A stretch of DNA of 64,000 nt from NCBI RefSeq assembly GCF_013426205.1, contig NC_089423.1:496001-560000 (forward strand), in the 5' to 3' direction. The notes under the pieces were generated by a model. The model ran no database searches. It worked only from the letters and a program-made list of their open reading frames with translations, and was not told where the DNA came from. Both the position numbers and the translations under genes were made by a program. Shown piece by piece: positions 13,857 through 25,270 of the stretch. The first letter of the stretch is position 1. The number at the start of each line of letters is the position of its first letter. Origin of the DNA: Metarhizium brunneum (taxonomy: Eukaryota > Ascomycota > Sordariomycetes > Hypocreales > Clavicipitaceae).

Positions 13857-14546
13857 GGTTCCAAAGGCTTCTAGAATCGCTGAGCTATTGCGGCTTAGCA
13901 ACAAAAAGGCATATTCGGGGTGGGTCTACGGAAAGGTCAGCTAGGAGACATTTGGAAAGAATAGATGCGACGTTCTTGGAAATTGCAATTGTATGCAAAC
14001 AGGCGAGGGGTCTCTGCTGGCAATCTTGGCTGAGCGATCTTTAGCCGCGTCCAACTTATCGTCTCGCTAGCTAATGGGGTGCAATTCCTCGCTTTGTTTG
14101 GCTGCCTTCTCTGCGTGTAGATATCTATCTGTTGTGGTTTCTTGGTCTGTCAGCACCATGTGGTCAACCAGACATAATAATACTTTAACTAGAAATTTGC
14201 CAAGGGCTTAGCTTAGATCGGAGACCTCCAGGCAGTCTGAAGTTGCAGCCATGGTGGTTATTATTCAGATGAAATAAATGTCTCCCAACGCCGGCCACCG
14301 CTTCCCACGGACGAAATAAATACAGTCAATTTGATTGGTCATAGCAACCACCTATCGACGGAGCTGGTTCATATGGATTGACATCATGATGCACAATTCG
14401 CCCCTATTGTTCATCTTCCGGGTTTACATCACGAGCAGTTTTACAACAACTTTGAGCAGAAGCAAGCTATATTTTTCCATGACGTTCAGCAGTACATCGA
14501 ATATCTAGATCCTGAACTCATGGAAGACAAGATAGTCTGTAGAGTG
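13857..14546. other. intergenic, convergent 3' ends
   Basis: The gap separates the CoA ligase and psoF-like stops. It is AT-rich; no gene is seen. Confidence 0.4.
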
Positions 14547-17369
14547 CTAGTACCCATTGGTCGCCACATCCACCGCGAGGGCGGTCGATACCAATAATGC
14601 ACTATGGCTTTCAGGTTCCGGGAGATCATAGGCTGCAAGATCAACGCCGGAGAACCCGGCACTTTTGAGATGTTGACCCCATTGCTCAGGAGACTGCAAC
14701 GGACTTTCTGTTCTGCCCTCACCGACACCGGCCCACCAGCCCGAAAGCGAGCCAAAAGCCATGTTGAAGTAAGGAGTTAACCGAGTTAGCTCTACAAGGC
14801 CGAGCTTACCACCAGGTTTCAGCAACTTGTGAATGGTTCCCAGTGAACGGGTCAGAGACTGCGTGGCATGGACAACATTCGCGGCAATGATCAAATCGTA
14901 GGCATGCTCTTCAAATCCCTGTTTCGCTGCATCGTTTTCAACATTGAGAGTTTGGAACTTGAGCACACGCTCCCACTTCTTCAAGGTCGTTTGGCTAGTC
15001 TTGAAGAAACCGGGAGAGATGTCGGTGTACATGTACTCGGAGCAGAAGAATTCCCCATCGGGACTGCATGCTTGGAGCACTTTGAGCGTTGTGCCTCCCG
15101 TGCCAGCGCCAATCTCCAAGATTCTCAAGTCCTTTTTCTTGCTGCATAGAAATTTTGCATAATCAGCCATGTATTGGTTGGGTCGCGCCCCTTCATCGGA
15201 ATGGTACATTCGGAACAGCAGGTCGTCTCTCAGGATAAGGGCCAGCGGATGAGTTTGGCCGGTCAGCATTCGAACAAGCTCCGGCCCAATCCGGTGGATG
15301 GCCTCCCCTTCGATACCGAGTCTGGACGTCAGCTGGTCCATCTCGCTCTTGGTGCTTGGCCCCTGTTGAATGAGGACCTGTCCCGATTCTGACTTTACAA
15401 AATCTTGCAGGACTTGCCACCAGTAGGCTCGGTGATCTTGCTTCACGGCCAGTCCACGATCGTGGATCTCTTTGACCGCCCAGTCGATGTAGCGAGCGCA
15501 GGCAGCGGAGCCAAGGTTGAACTTTTCTGCTGCAGTCATGCCAACTTGGTCGGATTGTAGTGGCATAACGGCCGATTCGAGCATCTCGGCCGTAATAGAT
15601 GACGTGGTTGACGAGGAAGTCTGACCTGGGGCATCTTGGTCCGTCTTGTCGGTGCCTGAGAGAGGAGTGAACTCCATGCTCTCCCAATTCGTATCGAGTT
15701 CCTTGTTGAGCCACAAGAGCCAATTCTGGACGCCACCAAAATAGAACATGATGTTGGCAGGCTTCCCAGGTATATTTGTGCCAACGAACCAGGAGCGGTT
15801 TTCCTTGGCGGGTTGCGATATAAACACCGAGTTCCAAAGTCCGTCATGGTGATCAGACCATGCATGCATAGCATCCTCCCTCACGTTTATCACGGCCAAG
15901 CTGTTTTCCTCCATGTGACGAATAGTTTTGCCAATCCAGTTTACTGATAGCTCTAGTGGAACTGGCAAGTTGCCCGCAGGCATGTGAGGGCCACAAACTA
16001 TGAACATGTTGGGGAACCCGGAGACAAGGACTCCAGCAAATGTCCCAAGTCTCTCCGCGTTCCAATATTCCTTCAACACTTTTCCTTGGCTGCCTTTGAT
16101 GTCAATCTGGTTCATGGCGCCAGTCCCGGCATCGAATCCAAGAGCGAAAATGATCATGTCGAACTCGTATTCGGCTCCGGAATTAGTACGGACTCCTTTC
16201 TCGAAGAGATCAATCTCGTCACGGCTCATGTCAACCAGGTTAACGTTGGGCCGGTTGAATGCCTCGTAATAAAAGTGCCCTGAGGGCGGGCGCCTGGCCC
16301 CAAAGGGATATTTCGGACACAGGAGTTCCGCCTTGTTTGGATCTTGAACAATGGCTCGAATCTTTTGACGGATGAATTCGGAGACTTGCTCATTAGATTC
16401 CGGGTCCATAAAGGCATCATCAAAGGTTTCGAGCTGAAAGTTGAAACAGCCACGTTCCCAACCATGGTCAAGGATTTGTCTGACCTTGTCAGCGTCACCC
16501 ACACTCTTAACAGTTCTCCCTGATGCCTTGCATGCCGCACCAGCAATGTTCATTTTTGCAAGTTCCCAAGTGGCTTCATGGTTCTTCTTAATGTCGACAA
16601 CCTGATACTCATCTATGGAATGATTTCGCCCTGGAAGCACGTAATTTGGCGTGCGTTGAAATACTGTCACGTCTTTGGCAATGGGGGCAAGTTTGGGGAG
16701 GAGGTGGATTCCCGTGGAACCTGTGCCAATAATGGCGATACGCTTACCATGGAAATCAACCTCGTGTGCAGGCCAGTTGGAAGCCTGATACCACTCGCCA
16801 GTGTAAGAGCTCAGCCCAGGGAATGGCGGCTTCTTTGGAATTGACAGAATCCCGGTAGCTGGTAGGAAGTAGCGACAGGTCGTGGACAGTCCATTCTCAG
16901 TCGTGATGGTCCAGATATTCTCGGCGTCGCTGTAACTTGCGGCCGCGATTCTGGTATCAAATTCGATGTACTTGCGTAGGTTGTAGCGGTCTGTTTTTTT
17001 ATATTTTTATATTAGTAAATGAAAAACGGCCTTGTCCAGTTTCAAAAACATGCAGGTCAGCCAGTGAGCGGAGGAAGACTGACCAGCGATACGACTCAAG
17101 TACCGTTGAATCTCTTCCTGAGTCGGGTAACGTTCATGGTACTGCCATTCCTCCAACAGGTCCGGTGCAAAATTTAATATGTATACCCATGCCTCGCCAT
17201 CGGTGCGTGACCCGGGATAGCGATTCCAGTACCACGTACCCCCAACATCGGATGCAGCATCGAAGCACTTCACCGTCAGGCCAAGCTGATCAAGTTCCCA
17301 GAGAGACCGAATACCACTAAAGCCTGCACCGATGACGACAGCGTCGTAATCCGCAACTCTCTTCGACAT
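14547..17369 (-). CDS. psoF: bifunctional FAD monooxygenase-C-methyltransferase, psoF-like (909 aa)
   Basis: Two exons (17369-17084 and 16990-14547; 93-bp intron) give 909 aa. Residues ~8-520 are a Baeyer-Villiger-type flavoprotein: FAD loop [32 protein letters not shown] loop [13 protein letters not shown], and [10 protein letters not shown]. The fingerprint FxGxxxHxxxW reads [11 protein letters not shown], so the usual His is Tyr. After a Ser/Thr-rich linker, residues ~560-900 form a PKS-type methyltransferase with motif [13 protein letters not shown] and [16 protein letters not shown]. This fusion is the hallmark of PsoF, which C-methylates the PKS-bound chain in trans and epoxidises a later intermediate. 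The domain fusion plus the pso-like neighbours make this the best-supported orthology in the cluster. Confidence 0.9.
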
Positions 17370-17774
17370 TATCTACACAATCCAGGAAGGCAGACGATGA
17401 GATAACTTGGTGTTGCAGAATGGACAGAGAAGGACATGGGTGGTAGGATTTGGTTGGAATTCTTGGTGTTAATTTGGTCTGACTCGAGACTCCGAAATCG
17501 ACGTATACAATGGTACCAAGTGTTCAGTTCTAGCCGACGGTTCATTGCCGAGCATGACAAGTTGTCTGCCGTATCTGCGATTTGGCCGCGTCGGTGTCGG
17601 CAGGTTCAAATCGCCGAGATACACCAGGCTGTTGATTGCCACGAATCTCCTGTGATGGGTTGTGATGAGGCTGGTGTATTAAACTGATCAAGTGTGTAGG
17701 CAAAAGAGACCCTTGTTTAATTTCTACCATGAATATATTCTAAGATTTGGCTACATAGCGGCACTAACCGGGTA

Positions 17775-17790
17775 GGCATTCCGGAATGCC
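17775..17790. promoter_or_regulatory. perfect 16-bp palindrome GGCATTCCGGAATGCC
   Basis: The sequence equals its own reverse complement over 16 bases, with CGG/CCG half-sites at the centre. Inverted CGG half-sites are bound by Zn2Cys6 regulators such as the one controlling the A. fumigatus supercluster. Binding is inference. Confidence 0.45.
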
Positions 17791-17817
17791 CAGGAAATTG
17801 GGAATTGAGCACCACCT

Positions 17818-17896
17818 CGGACGAATACACCCAGCCGCCTCTCGTCCGCAGATTCGGACGAATAAACCCAGACTTGACGTCTCTCGTCGGCAGATT
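17818..17896. repeat. imperfect two-unit tandem repeat (37 and 42 bp)
   Basis: Both units begin cggacgaata and end cagatt, with ctctcgtc shared before the end. The second unit differs by substitutions and a 5-bp length change. It lies in the promoter beside the palindrome. Confidence 0.6.
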
Positions 17897-18307
17897 CGGT
17901 GTTGAGTTCGGAAAGGTGGATACACTGACCTGGCCGAATCAGGAAACGTCCACCGAGTTGAATCCGCCGAGCGGAGGACTGGGGGACCATTTCTTCCCTC
18001 GGGACCAACATTGAAATGGAGTTTAATAAGAGCTTGAGCCAATGTGACAACCCGAATTGCTTGCAATATCCTGGGACCGAATTCTCACCGGGCTGATCAA
18101 ACAGACCAGACCCCTGCCAAAAACCGGGACCATCGTTTAAGTGCAGACTCCCATATTCCAAAGGCAAGACTAGCTAGTATTAAATTTCGCCCGTCAATGT
18201 CAATCGCTGGACAAGAGTCTGGTATTATAGTATTTGATTCGATTTACTCCGTGGCTCAGTGACATTTTCACCCACGCAAAGCAGCCACCAAAAAACAAAC
18301 TGAAACA

Positions 18308-18835
18308 ATGTCATCTGTCTTCACCAAAGACAACACCCCAGACCTGGGAAGAGCCATACTTCGCGTATCTCCGCTCGTTCTCTCCTCGGCGTCCCTGATG
18401 TTCAGCTGGTCTCAGGACATTTCATTCAGAGCCTTCCTGCACCACTCGCTGCGCAACGATCCGGCCCATCCAAGTGGCAACATATTGCCGCGATACCTGC
18501 CCGCATTCATGAAGCCTGGGCTCTGGGGAATTGGTTTGACCTACCTACCAGCCACCGCTCTCTGCATTGTCAATGGTTTAAGTAACCAGACCAGTGAGGT
18601 TCGCGGCTTCTACCTTGCTGGAGCTGTCTTCAGTATCGCTCATTTCTGTTGGGGCCCTTCCATGTTTGCTATTCTTCGCCGTATTGGGGACCCCCAAACC
18701 GCCGGGGTACCCAACGAAGATGCGCTCGAGACTTGGTTGCCCAGGCATCATAGTCGAACTCTCTTGGTTAATGTCCCGGCGTTCTTATGCATTTTTGCTG
18801 CCACCTTGGCTACCATCACTGAGGGCCTTAAGTAG
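18308..18835 (+). CDS. small integral membrane protein (175 aa), four predicted helices
   Basis: This is a single-exon gene of 175 aa. Hydrophobic segments near residues 18-36, 62-85, 100-122 and 150-170 suggest four membrane helices with short loops. It is not a UbiA-type cyclase: it is too short and lacks Asp-rich motifs. Its size and topology recall DUF1772-like and other small membrane proteins that accompany flavin monooxygenases in fungal clusters, and it shares a promoter with the psoF-like flavoprotein. I do not recognise the family with certainty, and a partner role in oxidation is inference. The stop at 18833-18835 is 122 bp from the end of the convergent methyltransferase. Confidence 0.7.
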   Translation: MSSVFTKDNTPDLGRAILRVSPLVLSSASLMFSWSQDISFRAFLHHSLRNDPAHPSGNILPRYLPAFMKPGLWGIGLTYLPATALCIVNGLSNQTSEVRGFYLAGAVFSIAHFCWGPSMFAILRRIGDPQTAGVPNEDALETWLPRHHSRTLLVNVPAFLCIFAATLATITEGLK

Positions 18836-18957
18836 GCGAGAAGTGACTAAAAAAGAATATAGAGTTTAGCTACTAGAGTCCTTCAGACCGTCAAACATTT
18901 TTTAATGAGAGCATGTAGACGTCTTTTAAAAAAAAAAGAAGCATTCATGCAAGACAT

Positions 18958-19925
18958 TTATTTCACAGGTCTCTGACCCCAAACTACAGAAATGGGCCAG
19001 CTTCCTCCGTATTCTATCAGCTCCATCTCTAGACGTTCCAAGAAACTGCTTGCCTCATCGCCAGACATAGACTGCAAACCGCCGGGGAGTCCTGGAAATG
19101 ATCTTTAGTATCAGACAACAGCCAGTAGATGAATGAAAAAATCCATACCTATGTTTGCCCCAAGCAGACTAGCAGCTGATTCCAACGTGGACTTAATTGC
19201 TGTTGCTCGAATATTCGGATCAGGCACTTTGGCGCCAAGAGTTCCTGGAGCCTGCATCGTTCCCACGCGTTGGAAGCCAGCGGCCATAATATGCCCTTCC
19301 AAAACTGCCACGTCTGCCAAGTTCCGGGGAGCTCCAATCTTTATGTGCAGCTCGTTTATCAGCTCGACGAACTGGTGCACAGCAGGACCATCGTCTTCGC
19401 CAACCCTGCTCTGCATCTCGACGAGTTGAATCCATCCGCCAGGCTTGACCAGATTACAGAGTCCTAATACCGCTTCGCGTCCCTTAGTCGCCGTAGCGGC
19501 CAAGACAAAACGCTGATGCACCACATCGAATGTGCCATGCCATGAATCTGGGAATGGCCCCATAACGTCTTGTACTCGAAGCTCTATCCCCTCGGGTGGT
19601 GGATCCGGAAATCGTTCGTCGGCGATGTCGAACCCTATCATCGTGCAGGTCTCAGCTCGTGTAAGTGTCTTTCGAAACTCAGTAAGCCAGTAGCCTGTAA
19701 TTTGTATCAGAGGAAGCTAGATATGTGTAGTCTGCGCTGTAGTGGCTGACCATCAGAAGTGCCCGAATCAAGTATCTTGAGGTTGGGCCGAGTAACATCG
19801 AAAGGCGCGAGCAAGATACTACCGCCCATAGCTAACTTGGTTACATGATGATTTATCTGAAGACGCTCATTCTCAACCTCTGAGGCGGCAAGTTGAGGAG
19901 TGTTTTCGTTTTCTGCAACGGCCAT
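18958..19925 (-). CDS. second LaeA-like SAM methyltransferase (284 aa)
   Basis: Three exons (19925-19751, 19694-19149, 19091-18958) give 284 aa. Motif I is ILDSGTSDG, nearly identical in wording to the psoC-like protein at 1574, and an intron splits the same terminal glycine. Other motifs are [37 protein letters not shown], and the C-terminus [10 protein letters not shown]. The last exon is needed to reach the family's usual WGQ ending. The shared intron position and motif suggest that the two methyltransferases in the cluster are paralogues. No Aspergillus pso or fma counterpart is obvious to me, so it may be an extra tailoring step or a LaeA-like modulator. Confidence 0.82.
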
Positions 19926-20671
19926 TTGGGTGTCTGAAAATACCAAGTGTTTCTCGCTTCAACTACCTGACTCCGGACTGTGGCGAACCCTGCAGATATA
20001 AGTGCCAACACTCGTCACTTTAATTCCGATAGGCGGGTGCCCTTCTGAAAGCCCTTATACGTAGAAATGTCGTCAGAGCCACCGACTCCGGATATGCTGC
20101 TGCTGCCCCTATGCCGACATTGAACGATGCACCGATAGGACGGAATAGCAACCATTTAGCAAGTCACAACAAAACATTTTGCCAATAAGAGAGTTCCCTT
20201 TTTAGGACAAAGCACTTGGCACACCGTTGTTCTGCCGGGACCCTCAGATTCAATGTTTTATATTATGCCCATTTCAAGTCACCACAGTAGGACTGCCCTG
20301 TTGGGGTAAATATGCGATACATTCGGCGTCCATTGAATAGCAGTCGATTAGATTATCTACCCGAAACGATAAAAGGAATCAGTACTGCATCCACAACTTT
20401 TGTGTATCAGAACATGAACCCCCTAGAAACACACATAGGGCCATGCCAAATAGGATTTCCATCATACACAGCAATGCCAACTAATCCCTCTAATACAAAA
20501 CCAACCACCAGGAATGGGAGCGAATATCTTGTATTCGCAATCGTTTACTAGCTCGCAAAATTCATCCATCACAGCCAGCTGTTCGCATCAGCCAATAACC
20601 AGTGCTTTGTCTCTCCCACAGCCATACTCTATTATCTTTCCTTTATCGTAATTGCCTTTCCACAGCCACAT
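19926..20671. other. intergenic between methyltransferase start and GST end
   Basis: The 746 bp include the minus-strand promoter of the methyltransferase. No gene is seen. Confidence 0.4.
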
Positions 20672-21674
20672 CTATGATTTAGGTTCTCGAACATGACCAT
20701 CCAGAGTAGCAGAGGGGGCAGAAACAGCGGCATCGCCTGGGCCGAGATCGAGCGGCGCTGTCTTCTCCGGGGCAATATTGGTCAGTTTAGGCTCCTCAAG
20801 AAACTCAAACTTGTCAGTGACGGCTGCATAGATGGGTTGATGGATAATGGTCTTGTACCAACGAGACACGTTGGGGTTCGCTTCTCGCCAGGCCTTCCCG
20901 TAGAAGAACTGGAAGCCGAGGGCAATAATCCCAGCACAGAAAATGTCAGCAAGGGTAGCAGATTCGCCAACGAGAAATGAGTTGGTTTGCAGGTGCTCCT
21001 CAACAACATTAATGGCCGCCTGGGCCATCATCTCATATTTCTCAACGGACTCCTTGTTATAAGGGATGATGCCTATAAGAGCAAGATACTCTTCGACGAT
21101 GGGCATAATAATCTCAGAGTTAAAGAAGGACATCCATTTGACTATGTCAGCGTACTCTTTCTTAGAATTTCCGAGCAGAGTGGTCTCTTCGTTCTGAGAG
21201 GTGACTAAAATGACATTAGCTTTGGTCGAATGGACTAATGTATCAACAATGAGGCAAGAGCCAGGCGGAGCGTTGGGAGGCAGGGCACATCTATATATGA
21301 TACATATATTTATATCGGGCCATCCGCATAACCTGACATATCGCAGACATCTTGCTAAAGGGGTATTCAAGGACAATGAGTCCTGGAGGGGTTGGACGCA
21401 CTGTATATGGCAATAGCAATGCACTCAAAGAGCTTGAAGCCGTCTTCTCCAATGAAAGCAGGAACTTTGCCTAGCTTGCTAACCTTGAGGTGCTCAGCAG
21501 TCCGAGGTTCTTCGCAAATTTTGAGTTCGAGATTATTCGCTTTTGCGACCGCCTTGATCGCGATGGTGCGGGGATGGTCACCCTGAAGTGGAATTATTAC
21601 ACCAGTGAAGTCGAATGAGTGGAGGGGTTTAATAGCGTACATACAGGGAAAGTGTATAGAGTGCCGAAAACCAT
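20672..21674 (-). CDS. psoE: glutathione S-transferase, eEF1B-gamma-like, psoE-like (247 aa)
   Basis: Three exons (21674-21645, 21582-21402, 21204-20672; introns 62 and 197 bp) give 247 aa. The 10-codon first exon MVFGTLYTFP joins GDHPRTIAIKAVAKAN to make the classic thioredoxin-like start of eEF1B-gamma GSTs. The domain goes on through KVPAFIGEDGFKLFECIAIAIY and an alpha-helical C-terminal half (SFLVGESATLADIF, the N-capping box region). It has only the GST part; the eEF1G C-terminal domain is absent, and the tail after about residue 215 is Pro/Ala-rich. In pseurotin biosynthesis the GST PsoE promotes a glutathione-dependent trans-to-cis olefin isomerisation. Neighbours and the unusual eEF1B-gamma origin fit that enzyme. 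The gene shares a 571-bp promoter with the O-methyltransferase. Confidence 0.86.
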
Positions 21675-22245
21675 TTTGACTGATTCTCAGCCGATCACTG
21701 AACCGGCTTTGATGTTTGATGGGCGGTGTAGGTGTGATGGATCGCCTGCAAAGGTTATCGCCAAGAGAGCCTGTATTTGGCACAACGTCGCGATGCGATA
21801 GCCCAAGGCTAAAAAGAAAATACATTCGACTCAAGAGAAATGGAGTCCATTGAGACCCTCGTCATCCCTAGGCCAGCTCCCTTCTTGCCGGGCATCTGGT
21901 ATTCGGAACAAAGTATTTGGTTCGATTCGGAGACTTCAACCAAATTAGGCTAGCTCCCTGGAGAACTACTAGCTTCCGAGACCGAATAGGGTAACAGGTA
22001 CCGGCATGGGCCGATGGCAATCAATTGGTCGCCATGCTGAGAGCGAGACTCCTACCGTTCGGACTCTGGACTCTGGAAATGAGAATGAAGCCGCGAACAA
22101 TCCATAGTCAGGCCCTCCGCAGTATGATTTAACATATTTGAATGAGCGATACATGTGTAAATTTACAAACACCGAGTCACGCCTAAACTGGTTTACAGAG
22201 ATCCTTAGTTATTCCACCTTGCAGAATATTGTGGTCGATTCTATT
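21675..22245. promoter_or_regulatory. bidirectional promoter between GST and O-methyltransferase
   Basis: The 571 bp separate divergent starts. A small direct repeat (gactctg twice, near 22058-22073) is present; no clear TATA box is seen. Confidence 0.4.
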
Positions 22246-23638
22246 ATGGGTAGCTATACGGCAAATTTAGTCGAAACCCTCGACGCAGTCGATGCATCGA
22301 CTTTGGATGGAGATGATGCCTCGCGGCTACAATTGGCCATGGCTGCCCGCAAGCTTTTTCATAAACTAGAGACCAAGGAAGAGAAGACTATACGACTCGC
22401 CATCGAAGAACCTGTTGTGTTCTCTGCTATCCAGGCTCTCATTGACGTTGGTCTCTGGGAAGACTGGACTGGTGTTGGTGGAGGCGAGAAGACTATCGAG
22501 GACCTTGCCACAATAACCAAGAAGGATATTGATCCGGAATTACTGCGTAGGTGTTCTAATGTACGGCAAGTATGTTCAGTTACGAGCTCCTGACACAACT
22601 CTCAGGCCACCTCCTACGACTCCTAGCTACGAACCACGTTGTCCTGGAAGCCGGGGAAGATCGCTACGCGCCGACCGCATTTTCGCTCTCCATGGGTGAT
22701 AAGAGTACCCTCGTTGCGCCAGCTCTTCGCATACGGTACGCATGTCATCCTTTCTAAATTTTTTAAAGCCGAGTGAAGTGAATTGACCATGACGCTACAG
22801 AACGGACCACATCGCCCAGTGTGCCCATCACTTCCCCGAGTTCTTGGCTGATACCAACTACCGCAAGCCTCTAGACGACAATGCCAGCTGCTACATTGAT
22901 ACGTTTCCTGAGAAGAAAAACTTTTGGCAAAGATGCAAGGCAAATCCTATGCATCAAGAGAGCTTCTCTTCATTCATGCTGTTATGGGGCAAGCATAAAA
23001 GACCGTGGCCGCAGTTCTATGACACCAAAGCGCTGCTCGAGGGCGCTGACTTGAGCGATGGCAGCGCATTCATCGTAGATATTGGCGGACATCACGGTGT
23101 CGACCTCTTACGTGTGCTCGACGAGCATCCCGACGTCCCTGCAGGGTCCCTGGTGCTCGAGGACTTGCCAGAGGTCATCACTTCCGTGAGTCTTGCCACG
23201 GACAAGATCAAGGTTATAGAGCACAGCTTCTTTGAGCCGCAGCCGGTTAAAGGTTAGTTCTCTCGCCTTCAACTGCCATGTTAAAACTTTATTTTTCAGC
23301 GACCTGACAATTGAGGGAAATGTGAAGGCAGCCGGGCCTATTACCTGCATGCCGTCCTACACGACTGGTCCGACAAGGTGTCAATCGAAATCCTGAAGAA
23401 CGTTGCGGCAGCCATGAAGCCCGGCTACTCTAAGGTGCTGATTCATGATATCGTCCTGCCGGCAACAGGAACTACCTGCTACCAAGCTGCGTTGGATTGC
23501 CTGGTGATGCAGGCCTCGGCCAACGAAAGAACCGAGGCTGTGTGGAATAAGGTGCTCGCGGAGGCGGGCCTTAAGCTGCTCAAGTTATGGCCAGATGGCC
23601 GAGGGTATGAGAGCCTGATTGAAGCAGAGCTAGCATAG
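22246..23638 (+). CDS. plant-type/COMT family O-methyltransferase (397 aa)
   Basis: Four exons (22246-22546, 22606-22735, 22801-23252, 23328-23638) give 397 aa. The N-terminal half is the dimerisation winged helix ([28 protein letters not shown]). The SAM domain shows [23 protein letters not shown], the catalytic His in LHDWSD and [10 protein letters not shown], so it looks active. It closes the cluster, divergent from the GST. The A. fumigatus supercluster contains an O-methyltransferase of this family on its fumagillin side (fmaD) that methylates a hydroxyl of the terpenoid core; this gene could be its counterpart, a tailoring enzyme of another branch, or unrelated. I leave the symbol empty because the fumagillin core genes are not in view. 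Confidence 0.85.
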
Positions 23639-24784
23639 ACTGAAGTCGTGGGAAACCCCTAGAAATAATAGAAGGCGCAACTCTCCAGTAAACAGATGGA
23701 CTTGGTCGCGCTTGTTACAGTTGTTTCTGTTCATCAGGCTATTTCAATTTCTGGACAGCACACCCACGCACTTGCGCATGCAAAGGTACCTTCCTGGCGC
23801 CAGAATGCAAAGTTGAACTGTATGGGATCATGTGCACTCCCATATTACGATAGACGAACAGGCAGGGTCGATAATGGAGTGGACTGGTTCTAGATGTTGG
23901 TATCTGCGGTGGTCGAAAGCTGAGATTTACCGTCTACATTGTTGTTATTGCTGTGAATGTGTGACTGGTGAGTTGCGCGTTGTGCGGAAGTCGTCTGCGC
24001 TGAAGCTATACAAGGACATAGCCAGTGATTCAGTAGCCACGAGGCTCCGTTTGCCCATTCCGTCTTGTAAAGTCACGGCCTGTCATGTTCTCTTGTTTCA
24101 TGTTAACGCCAGCTATGTTGTAGGCGTTGTAGAGCTACGTGTATAACTGAGCTACCTCACATTTACAGCTCGGGATTAGCCACCAAATAGCAACCTGTTC
24201 CCGGCAGGTACTTCGTTTCAACGAATGGTGAGGAATTTACTCACATTATCCAGACAGGGACAAAGTGCAACATGGGGGTGTTGAGAGTCTTTCTTTTTCT
24301 AAAACCATCCGTACAGCCCTCAGTGATTTGCCAATCCTCCTCATACAGAGGGTTGTGCTGACTTGCCGCAATCTGCTGTCTCAGCAAGAATAGCACAGAC
24401 GGTCAGGTGGCGACCATTCTATCATAACCTCCCAACTCGACAGATCTTACGAGACAACAGGAGCCGCTCATCATTCTATCAATGAAAGTGGACGATGAAG
24501 ATGCTTTCGAAAGCGGATAACGACTTTGAACCAGGAACCTAGTCAAATATCTTGTCATAGCCTTGTATTACAAAACACCTCAGACCACGCTGGCACCGGG
24601 TGAAAGACATTGGATGTTTTCAGCCTTGTGCAAATTTGGCCACTCATTGTCGGGAAAGTCTCATCGAACATTTGTGGGATATGTATTGCAACCAGGGTCA
24701 TTGTTGGGTGCCAGCGAAGACTTCACACTGCGTATCGAGACACTCTTCGGACGCTCTTCATATTTAGAACGTCAGCTCTTCATA
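23639..24784. other. 1.1-kb gene-free stretch at cluster edge
   Basis: No coding region, repeat or motif is recognised. It marks the right-hand limit of the pseurotin-type cluster. Confidence 0.45.
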
Positions 24785-25270
24785 TTAATTATCTTTGCCA
24801 AGGATATAGCGAATCGTCTCCCCAATAGTATCCTCCTCCGTAATCCCACTTGGACGCCAACCAAGCGCTCGCAACCGATCCGCCCGAGACCTTGAACTTG
24901 AACCCCAGAACTTTAGTCCCCGTTCCCAAATCTTCGCAACACCTCTCTCATCAAGACTGTCCACATCAGTATCAGAAACATACCCGTGCGAGTGAAGCTC
25001 CCGACCAACGGCCTTGGCAAGGTTTGTGAACGAATCCTCTCCCGCTTCGACGGAGTAATATCCGTTCCGACCCCGATCCACCCTACTTTCCGTGCTCAAC
25101 GCCTCCTCCACTAACAAGAGCAACGCAGACGATGCGTCACTGACGTGGCAATGACTTGATACGTTTCTCCCGTCACCTACTACAAATACTTTCTCGTGGG
25201 ACTGGGTTGCACAAATTGAACACGTTCTCAGGCAAGACTCCAGGTATAGCCGTTCTTTATATATACATAT
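24785..25270 (-). pseudogene. C-terminal remnant of an NAD-dependent epimerase/dehydratase
   Basis: A minus-strand frame reads EKVFVVGDGRNVSSHCHVSD, GYYSVEAGEDSFTNLAKAVG, KFWGSSSRSRADRLRALGW and WRPSGITEEDTIGETIRY, matching the last ~150 residues of fungal extended-SDR epimerases. The frame is closed by a stop near 25270, and I find no N-terminal Rossmann half (TGATGFIG-type) in the following kilobase. It is best read as a truncated gene left by rearrangement; an unrecognised upstream exon is the alternative. Confidence 0.6.

Larger units (their letters stand above)
17370..18307. promoter_or_regulatory. 938-bp bidirectional promoter with 16-bp palindrome and tandem repeat
   Basis: It lies between the psoF-like gene (minus) and the membrane-protein gene (plus). 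It contains a perfect palindrome with a central TCCGGA and a two-unit imperfect tandem repeat, listed separately. Confidence 0.5.

Noticed and set aside
18308..18835. Membrane protein as the UbiA-type terpene cyclase of fumagillin
   Set aside because: Only 175 aa, about four helices, and no Asp-rich prenyl-binding motifs.
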